DNA of 64,000 nucleotides from Casuarina equisetifolia (taxonomy: Eukaryota > Streptophyta > Magnoliopsida > Fagales > Casuarinaceae): assembly GCA_028551475.1 (NCBI GenBank), contig CM052361.1, positions 3,541,501-3,605,500 of the forward strand. Direction: 5' to 3'. Every line of letters starts with the position of its first letter. Position 1 is the stretch's first letter. The notes beneath the pieces were generated by a model that made no database searches, was not told the DNA's origin, and saw nothing but the letters and a program-made list of their open reading frames with translations. Shown piece after piece: positions 55,916-64,000 of this stretch. Made by a program: the position numbers and the translations under genes.

Positions 55916-57798
55916 ATTCTGAGTGTTTTTTCCTTATCCAACTGCAACCTAAGAGCAAATGGAAGTCCTATAGGACTTCCACTGATGGAATGTGGTATTC
56001 TTTTTGTCTTTTGATCTCTGGGCTTTAGTGCTCCGTTTTAAGATGGTTTGAAAGGTTGTCTTGATGGGTCTAGCAGTGTGCTTGATCCTGAGGTGACCGT
56101 GAGCCCGATGGGCTTGGAGCCCCTTATCGCGATCTTAGGAGATTTGCCAACTTTATTGTTAGAATAATGGATCAGGCTGCTTTACATCAACAGTAAGGTC
56201 TCAAAAAAAAGAACCAATTTTTCACATACTATCAAGGCTATAGTTCTTTATTCTGCTTCAATTGAAAATCTTGAGGCCGTTAATTATATTTTTAGTTTTC
56301 CAAGAGACGTATAATCCCCCAATTTAACGTAATATTTTATTAGAAAGTTTACTGTCCTTAGGCAAGGTGCCTAGTTTAAGTTGCAAAAGGTTGTAAGCTC
56401 CATTTTGTGATCAAAGGACACTAAGAGAGCTAATCCTAGGCAACTTGTAACATATTTCAACACCTTCGATGTTTGACTGCATTTGAGAAAGCTTGGATTC
56501 AAGCATAAATTGACTGAATAGTACATTAGCTTCATTCAAATGTTTGACTAAATTGGCTGAATAGTTGAATAGTAGATTTGATATATGACATCATCATGAT
56601 GAGGTAGATTAGCCTTCTAATCAACCTTGGTAATTGATTGAATCTTCGAGGAATGGTTTGTCTTGGGAAGTTTTTGCTCCTTTGATATAGTCCACAATAG
56701 TAAGTTTGACATTATGATTGAAGGGTGTTATAGCATGCTTTATGCCAAACAAACATGATTATGAAATTAGCTTCGAGACACATTTCCTTTGGCTTGGACA
56801 TATTCTTATTTCAATCTTACAATTTCTACTTTTAAGTAGTATCTTGAGAGATAGTTTTAACTTATTTATGATTTTTTGTGCGCATTTAATGATTAGTGTA
56901 TCGTTCCCATTTATTATAAAGATAACTACAAAAAAAAAATCCCTTGCTTGTTACTGAACAGTCAATAATCATGCATTGATGTTGTTGGAAGAGTTTGGTG
57001 CGAATGATGAATTTGGAAACGAAGTATGAAATATCTTTTAGTTGAAAGGATGACGTAGAGTTGATGGTGGTACATATATGGTCTTTCAACCAAATGAGAG
57101 ATGGGCAATATTGGTGGATACCTTGAAAAGAGAGATTTTTGGGCTTTGAGTCATTAGGAGAGGCATTGATGGTTCCAGAACTGGTATAGAGTGGTGATGT
57201 TTGGAACCTATTTATCCAATAGAGGAATGATTAGCTTTGGTGGGAAATTGGGATAGGATGATTAAAACTCAAGACTAGCTTTTGAAAAACTGTAGTTCTG
57301 CATGGTGGAGACGTGGCTTTAGAATTGTCCTTCAACGTTGAATCCCATTTTTGTTCCAAAGGGAAAAAGAATCGGTTAGATTGTAGTTGAGTTAACATAA
57401 TATCGTCTAGGGAACAAGTTCACCAAGGAAAAATGCACTTCTAAGGCAACATTGAGTACTAGTAAGGTGAAATTGAATACTATTATTTGATGTTAAAATT
57501 TCAATATCTAAGAACCAACTTTTGAATTGAACTATAAACCTGTTTTAACAATATATTTTATCATCATTTAGGATTTTTCGAAGATTCCACATTGTAGCTT
57601 TCTACATGAGTCTTGATTATTGCTTTTTACCTTAATTCCAACTATCCCTTATTCTATCTTGATGTATAAAAAATAATAGTGAGCAAGAGATATTGAGGTT
57701 TTTCATTATTCAATAGCGAGAAAAAGATGTTTACTTGTTATTGATAGTATTTCAACAAGCAAATAACAGCAAAAGAAACCATCCATAGATGAGTTCTG
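55916..57798. other. spacer between U10 and Copia-3
   Basis: No gene. Colinear with 17858-19660 right of U4. It breaks off at 57798, where Copia-3 is inserted, and resumes at 63292. Confidence 0.65.
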
Positions 57799-58480
57799 TG
57801 ATGGAAAAAATGACGTATAAAGTTTCCCACTTTGATTGAACTTATGAGGAAATACTAAAACACCAATGATATATTTAAATCACAAGTAAATAAACAAATC
57901 ACAATCAACACAAAAGAAATTCTACGTGGAAAACTCCTCCAATGTGAAGGATAAAAACCACGGGACCAATCATGGAGTCCACCCCAATCTCCACTATATA
58001 AATTGTTAGGTTACAACCCAATCAAGTCCTTAACAATAGCAACAGGACTAAGATTTACTGATTCAACAATAATAGAATCACCAATAAATAGTGAAGAACA
58101 CGTTGTAAACAATAACTTAACCAAAAAAAGTTGGAGAAATATCATCTAGATTTTCGACCAAGATCTGCTGACTTCAAGAGCTCCAAATGACGATCCAACT
58201 GTTCACAATGAAGAACACCCAATCCTGAACCTGCGAACAAAAAATCAGCTTAATTGGACCACGGATCGACCTTAATCAGACGTTTGATATACTATTACGC
58301 AGGGCCTCTAATTCCTGCGAAATTCTACTATTTTCTTTTCTCTCTTTCTTTTCTCTTTGACGGCCACTCACCTTTTTTCTAAAGAAAAAATTCTATATTT
58401 TTATTTTTAAACCTTAGGACAACATTACCCTAATTGGACCCAATAATAAGTCCATGAATATGGGCTGGACCAACCCAAAA
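57799..58480 (-). repeat. Copia-3 3' LTR
   Basis: 682-bp repeat of 62606-63291, starting TGATGG on the plus strand. In element sense its first bases are TT where the other LTR has TG. It is followed on the right by a polypurine tract (GGAGGGGGAGAA on the minus strand). Confidence 0.9.
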
Positions 58481-58527
58481 ATTCTCCCCCTCCAGCCCAA
58501 ACAAGGGAGATTCCATATGTCCATTTC

Positions 58528-59085
58528 TTAAGCACAATCCAAACCGGCCTCATGCCGACAAAACTCAAACTTTTCTCGCCATAGAGCCTTTGTCATTATA
58601 TCAGAACCATTACCCTCAGTATGTACCTTTTCAAGTGCAACCTCTTTGGTTTCCATGATATCTCGTATCCAATGATATCTTACATCAATATGCTTTGATC
58701 TTTGATGAAAAGTAGAGTTCTTGGCAAGGCGCATAGCACTTTGACTATCACAAAATAAAACATATTTTTCTTGTATGAAACCAAGTTCTTTTATGAATTC
58801 CTTCATCCAAAGCAACTCTTTACATGCTTCCATTGCTACAATAAATTCTGCCTCTATTTTAGATAGAGCAATACATTTTTGTAATCCTGATTGCCATGCC
58901 ACAACTCTCCCTGAAAACTTAATCAAGTAACCTGAAGTAGATCTTCTATTATCAATATCATCCGCCATATCAGAATCTGTATATCTCACAAGAATAGGCT
59001 TATCACTCCCAAATGAAAGTTTCAAACTAGAAAATGAAAGTTTCAAACTAGAAGTGCCTCGAAGATACCTTAGAATCCACTTCAC
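58528..59085 (-). pseudogene. Copia-3 RNase H
   Basis: 185 codons from the RT connection (MKWILRYLRGTSSLKLSFSS) through RNase H (SKIEAEFIVAMEACKELLWM, with the usual SSTEAE changed to SKIEAE) to KHIDVRYHWIRDIMETKEV. A short stretch (KLSFSS) is duplicated in tandem near the start (59030-59055). Confidence 0.9.
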
Positions 59086-59357
59086 TACATTCTAATGTTC
59101 TCTTCCAGGATTAGAAGTAAATATGCTAACTACTACAACTACATGAGCTATATCTAGCCTTGTAAAATCATTGTATACATTAAACAACCAACAGCCGAAG
59201 CATAAGGAACTCTTTCCATATCTTTTCTGTCTTCCTCATCTATAAGACATTATTTTTTACTAAGCTTAAAGTGTGTAGCAAGAGACATGCTCACCACTTT
59301 AACTTTATCCATACAAAACCTTTAAAGCATTTTCTTGATGTACTCCTCTTAAGACAA

Positions 59358-60050
59358 CTATAACTTCTTAGCTTTTTTATCACGACTAACTCTCATACCA
59401 AGAATTTGCTTCACTAAGCCTAAGTCTTTCATTGAAAATGACTTATTTAACTCCTGCTTCAACTTTTCAATTCTTGCAACATTCTTACCAACTATAAGCA
59501 TGTCATCAACATAAAGTAGTAGAATGATAAAGTCATCATTTGAGAACTTCTGCACAAACACACAATAATCAGAATTTGTCTTCTTGTAGGCTTGCTCCCC
59601 CATAAAAGACTCAAATTTTTGATACCATTGTCTCGGTGCCTGTTTTAAGCCATATAAACTTTTCTTTAGCTTGCAAACATAGTTCTCTTTACCTTTTTCT
59701 TCAAAACCCTCTAGTTACTCCATATAAATTTCTTCATTTAGGTCACCATGAAGAAAAACAGTCTTTACATCCATTTGTTCAATTTCAAGATCAAAACTAG
59801 TAGCCAATCCTAAAATCACTCGAATTGAGGATATTTTCACAATAGGTGAGAAAATCTCATCATAATCAATTCCCTTTTTTTGACTGAAACCTTTAACAAC
59901 TAGTCTGGCTTTGTATCAAGGTTGTGAAGAATTTTCATCATGTTTCAATTTATAAATTCAACGATTCTTCAAAGCTTTCTTGCCCTTAGGTAATGTCACC
60001 AACTTAAATGTTTGATTATCATGCAAAGATTTAAACTCATCTTGCATTGC
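59358..60050 (-). pseudogene. Copia-3 reverse transcriptase
   Basis: Frame 59358-59603 has the catalytic YVDD in LLYVDDMLIVGKN and KDLGLVKQILGMRV. The N-terminal half, 59640-60050, is recognisable in pieces (DVKTVFLHGDLNEEIYM-like, YGLKQAPRQWYQK-like) with stops at several points. Confidence 0.88.
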
Positions 60051-60051
60051 A

Positions 60052-60324
60052 TCAAATCATTTTTTTCTTATCCACATCCTCTGCTACTTCTTCAAAGCTC
60101 TTAGGCTCACTTACATCAATCAACAATACATACTCCTTAGTAGAGTATCTAAATGATGGATGGCGATCTTTAGTAGACCTTCTTAATGGTGGAACTAAAA
60201 ATGGATTCTGTTGAACATCAATAACATTATCTATTTGAGTGTCACTATTATCTGTACCATGTTGGTCATTCTTAACTTGATCCTGAACATCATGCTGAAT
60301 ATCACTTTTAACCTGTTCTAGCAA
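60052..60324 (-). pseudogene. Copia-3 linker before RT
   Basis: A polar frame of 90 codons (DVQQNPFLVPPLRRSTKDRH and EPKSFEEVAEDVDKK) in the place of the variable linker between integrase and RT. It has no independent function. Confidence 0.7.
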
Positions 60325-60602
60325 CTATCCCTGTAAATCATTTGAAGGAATTAGATCAATATCAATACCAATCTTAGAGCCTTGTGACATATTCTTCTCA
60401 CTTTGGCCAATATCTATCATATTTTGATTATAAAAAAATACAACATCACGACTCCGTATAATTTTCTTCACAGTTGGATCATAACACCTATAGCCAAATT
60501 CATCAGAACCATAACCAAGAAATATACATTCTTGTGTCTTGACATTTAACTTAGACCTCTCATCCTTTAGAATATCAACAAATGCTTTGCAACCAAATAC
60601 TC

Positions 60603-61352
60603 TTAGATAGTTGTAGGAAACATCCTTGTCAAACCATCTAAAGTAATAGTTGGAGATAGATTGATAACATAAGCTGCTGTAAGTAATGCCTTACCCCAAA
60701 ATGTCTTTGGCAGGTTAGCATTTGAAATCATGCATCTAACTCTTTCAACTAATATCCTGTTCATTCTTTCCGCTATACCATTCAACTGAGGTGTTTTTAG
60801 AGGTGTCTTTTGATGTCGAATACCATGTTACCTACAATACTCATCAAATGGTCCAATGTACTCACCACCATTGTCTGATTGAATGCATTTCAACTTCTTT
60901 CTAGTTTGTCGCTCTACTGAAACTTGAAACTGCTTGAACACATTTAGCACTTGATCTTTTGATATCAAAACATAAACCCAAACCTTTATTGAGTAGTCAT
61001 CAATAAAGGTCACAAAGTAGGATGCTCCACCAAGCGTCCTCAGGTTAATTGGGCCACAAACATCTGAGTGTACTAACTCTAAGAAATCTAATTTTCTTGA
61101 AAGAAAGTGACTATAGAATGAAACTCTTTTATGTTTTCCAGCTAAATAATGTGCACACTTCTCAAGTTTTGCACTCTTAATCCCATATAACAAGTTTTTC
61201 TTTGCTAACACATTCATACCCTTCTCACTCATGTGACTTAACATTTTATGCCATAAAGCATTTGCATTCCCATCTTTCACTACATTACAAATGTCCTTGG
61301 AAATCTTGGCCTGAAACAAATACAAAGAAGACTCTTTCTTGCTTCTAGCCAT
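60603..61352 (-). pseudogene. Copia-3 integrase
   Basis: Frame 60828-61352 has the pre-integrase zinc region (WHKMLSHMSEKGMNVLAKKN; the last Cys pair reads CAHY) and the core with Asp in LVHSDVCGPI and Asp in CIQSDNGGEYIG. Frame 60603-60785 continues with NGIAERMNRILVERVRCMIS, which carries the catalytic Glu. The break is near 60800. Confidence 0.92.
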
Positions 61353-61379
61353 AACTAATAAACCCTTAGTAAGTTTCCA

Positions 61380-61865
61380 TTATCCATTATTAAAGATATT
61401 GCAAAAACCTTCATCATCAAGTTGTTCGGTAGAAATCAAATTCAAGCGAATTTCTGGTACATGTCTAACATTCTTGAGAACCAACTTGGATCCATTACAA
61501 GTCTCCAAGCATACATCTCCCATACCTGCAACTTTAGCCAAACAATTATTACTCATCTTTAATGTGCCAAAGTTTCCAAGAGTATAAGAAGTAAAGAACT
61601 CCCTCTTGGAAGCAATATGAAGAGAAAGACCACTATCAATTACCCAACTTTTCTCATTATTTGTAAAATTCACATTATCATCATAGCACACAATAACAAG
61701 TTCATTAGTAGCTGCTGCAACTCGATCATCATCATTGTTGTCCTTCTTCTCCTCACTTTCATTCACTTTCTTCTTCTCATTTCTACTTTTACCATTCTTT
61801 TTTTTTTTATTTTTCAGCTGGAAGTAATTTTTTTTATATGACCTATCTTGCCATAATGATGGCAC
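61380..61865 (-). pseudogene. Copia-3 protease and zinc-knuckle region
   Basis: 161 codons. They start in a zinc knuckle broken by a frameshift near 61860, then a Lys-rich stretch, then the protease motif WVIDSGLSLHIASKREFF and LVLKNVRHVPEIRLNLISTE. The catalytic DSG is kept, but its usual following Ala-Ser is changed. Confidence 0.88.
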
Positions 61866-62552
61866 TTTACATTTTTATGCTATGATCTAGACTTACTTCG
61901 ACTTTTATTATAACCTCTCGGACCTCTACTATGACTTCTTCCTCTGTTTTTAACAACCAAAGCTTCAGAATGAGACAAAGAACCCTGACTCTTTCTTCTC
62001 ATCTCTTCATTCAAAATACTAGTCTTGGTAAAATCCATAATGACAATACCATCAGGAGTAGAGTTACTCACTGACATACGAAATGTTTCCCAAGATTCTG
62101 GTAAAGTACCAAGTAACCAAAATCCTTGACTTCATCTTCAAACTTTATATTCATGCCTAAAAGTTGATCTAACATTCCCTGAAACTCATTCAAATGATCA
62201 AATATGGATTGTTCATCTTTGTATTTCAAGCTAATAAGTTGCTTCATCAAATACATCTTATTATTTCCAGTCTTTTAAGCATACAAAGATTCAAGTTTGT
62301 TCCATAGAGTCCGAGCATGTGTTTCTTTACTAATGTGATTTAAAACATTCTCATCTACAAATTGTCAAATGAACCCGTATATAATTTTATGCTCAAGAGT
62401 CTAATCGGCCTCACTCATGTTGTCTAGTCTAGTTTCACTAAACAACAATAAGTGCCAATGCTTCACATAAAGCAAATCTTTCATCTTAACCTTCCAAACA
62501 TGATAATTTCGTCCATTCAAACTAATCATCCTGTTAGTGCTTAGTTCCATCG
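61866..62552 (-). pseudogene. Copia-3 gag
   Basis: Pieces 61880-62077 and 62068-62256 plus the start at about 62552. The latter reads ELSTNRMISLNGRNYHVWK, a typical gag N terminus. Seen are MYLMKQLISLKYKDEQSIFD and FDHLNEFQGMLDQLLGMNIK of the UBN2-type core, and a Ser-Arg-rich tail. Frame shifts and stops are at 62080, 62275 and 62370. Confidence 0.85.
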
Positions 62553-62589
62553 TTCAATCAAATTCAAAGATAAAACAACCACAACCTAA

Positions 62590-62602
62590 GCTCTTGATAC
62601 CA
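62590..62602 (-). other. Copia-3 primer binding site
   Basis: The minus strand reads TGGTATCAAGAGC three bases after the LTR end, close to the initiator methionine tRNA complement. Confidence 0.85.
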
Positions 62603-62605
62603 CTC

Positions 62606-63291
62606 TGATAGGAAAAATGACATATAAAGTTTTCTACTTTGATTGAACCTATAAGGAAATACTAAAACACCAACAATGTATTTGAATCACAAGTAAAATA
62701 AACAAATCACAATCAACACAAAAGAATTTCTATGTGAAAAAACCCCTCCAATGTGAAGGATAAAAAACCACAAGACCGATCGCGGAGTCCACCCAAATCT
62801 CCACTATATAAATCGTTAGGTTACAACCTAATCAAGTCCTTAACAATAGCAATAGGACTAAGATTTACTGATTTAACAATAATAGAATCACCAATAAATA
62901 GTGAAGAACAAGTTTTAAACAACAACTTAATAAAGAAAAGTTGGAGAAATATTACCCAGATTTTTGACCAAGATCTGCTAACTTCAAGAGCTCTAAACGA
63001 TAATCCAACCATTCACAATGAAGAACACCTAATCCCGAACCTGCTGACAAAATATCAGCTCAATCGGACCACAGATCAACCTTAATCAAACGTTTGATCA
63101 ACTACTGTGCAGGGCCTCTAATTCTTGCAAAATTCTGCTATTTTCTTTTCTCTCTCTCTTTTCTCTTTGACAGCCACTCAGCTCTTCTCTAAAGAAAAAA
63201 ATCCTATATTTTTCTTTTTAAACCTTAGGGCCACATTATCCTAATTTGACCCAATAATAAGTCTCCGAATATAGGCTGAACCAACCCAACA
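62606..63291 (-). repeat. Copia-3 5' LTR
   Basis: 686-bp repeat of 57799-58480. In element sense it has TG...CA ends. It is followed directly by CTCTG and the resumed UGT 3' flank. Confidence 0.92.
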
Positions 63292-63308
63292 CTCTGAAAA
63301 TTACAGGA

Positions 63309-64000
63309 GCAACTTTTCCATCCTTTCATCTACTCAACGAAGTTCTTCAAATTATCGTGAGAGAGCCCACCATTTTTTATGCCATTTTTTACTGTGTTTT
63401 TCAGATCCATAGCCCTTGCTTTTAATTCTTCATCCCCCAGAAGTTGCTCTACCATGTGATTTCTTCTCGTGTTACGATGCCTCTTTCGTTTGATTCTAAG
63501 CCCAACCCAACCTTCCAAAAATCACTTATATAGGTTTGGTTCGAGAACTGGTCGGCAAAGTAAGGCCAGCACAAGAATGGGATCTCGTTGCTTACCCTTT
63601 CCATGGTGGAGTTCCAACCACAGTGGCTTCTGAAGCAAGCAACCAACAGATGACTCGGAATCTTTTGTTGTGATGCCCATTCCACCACCCTCCCCCGACT
63701 GGCAACTCTTTCGTGAAATTCTTTTAGGTATGTCCCATCTATGAGGTCAGGCCGCACAACCTACAGGAACGGTCTGTTGCAAAGTTCAAGCCCTGAAGCC
63801 AGTTCTTCGAACTAGGTTAGATTGAAAGTTGTGCTGCTTCGGAAAGTCACATATATCACTGAAACTAGTGACTGTTGATCCAAACATTTCATACAAGTTG
63901 AGTCCTCTGGCCAGAAGCTTCTTGCCAGTTCTCCCAAGTGGTTGCTTGGCAGAAGAGGACCTATGGGCAGAATATTTGGAGACAAGGTAAATGCCCCAGG
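63309..64000 (-). pseudogene. U11: UGT83A1-like exon 2 (cut by window edge), broken
   Basis: The duplicate of U5 exon 2. It keeps the PSPG start (WASQQKIPSHLLVACFRSHC) and the IADQ-like end (FADQ). Lesions: 4 bases missing near 63458; TAG for the Trp of EWMKG near the end (63334); TAG for the Trp of FLWVV at about 63761; and stops in the stretch 63800-63870. Here the run of five G, lost by one in U5, is intact (63434-63438). The 5' part of exon 2 and exon 1 lie beyond the window. Confidence 0.9.

Larger units (their letters stand above)
57799..63291 (-). mobile_element. Copia-3: Ty1/copia LTR retrotransposon
   Basis: 5.49 kb in minus orientation, with LTRs 57799-58480 and 62606-63291, flanked by TTCTG (57794-57798) and CTCTG (63292-63296), one base apart. 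The duplicated UGT block is interrupted exactly here: ACCATCCATAGAT lies on the left and GAAAATTACAGGAGCAAC on the right, adjoining in the other copy at 19630-19665. Gag, protease, integrase, RT and RNase H are all recognisable but broken at many points. The LTRs differ more than those of Copia-1 (several percent by eye), so it is the older insertion. Confidence 0.93.

Overview
The window looks like nuclear DNA of a flowering plant, most likely a eudicot; I cannot name the species. It is AT-rich, and its only non-transposon gene family is a plant family-1 UDP-glycosyltransferase of UGT83A1 type. Almost everything else is LTR retrotransposons, their remnants and microsatellites. I recognise no tRNA, rRNA or CRISPR array.

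The backbone is a tandem array of UGT83A1-like genes, all on the minus strand. I count eleven loci or relics, called U1 to U11 from left to right. The gene model is two exons joined by a phase-1 intron: exon 1 is 481 nt in U2, U4, U5 and U8 (478 nt in U3), and exon 2 is 884 nt in U4 and U8, giving 454 residues. Only U4 (16326-17796) reads through intact with good splice sites. U8 (49811-51418) is full length with one nonsense codon seen. U5 (19668-21847) has a one-base deletion that cuts its C terminus. U3 (11695-14298) has both splice sites mutated, a nonsense codon and a 2-base deletion. U2, U6 and U7 are split by retrotransposons. U1, U9, U10 and U11 are fragments or multiply broken.

Layout: 1-1640 U1 relics; 2138-9901 U2, with Copia-1 (2959-8848) inside exon 2; 11695-14298 U3; 16326-17796 U4; 19668-21847 U5; 22507-23229 a five-copy repeat of about 134 bp; 24354-31169 U6 exon 2, with Copia-2 (24614-30548) inside it; 31736-43239 U7, with an Athila-type Gypsy element (31961-41829), a 557-bp LTR-like insertion (42660-43216) and a solo LTR of the same Gypsy family (43245-44487) in its 5' leader; 44493-49810 intergenic; 49811-51418 U8; 52826-52975 U9; 54549-55915 U10; 57799-63291 Copia-3 between two UGT units; 63309-64000 U11, which runs off the window.

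The spacers are duplicated along with the genes. The block 14.16-20.5 kb (U3 exon 1 start, U4, U5 exon 2) is colinear with 52.86-64.0 kb (U9, U10, U11) once Copia-3 is removed. The picture is birth and death of a tandem detoxification or secondary-metabolism gene family, with retrotransposons repeatedly landing in its members. Apart from this nested cluster I found no clearly new biological system; the main points of interest are the insertion history, a Copia element whose two LTRs do not match, and two near-intact pseudogenes that could be functional in other individuals.
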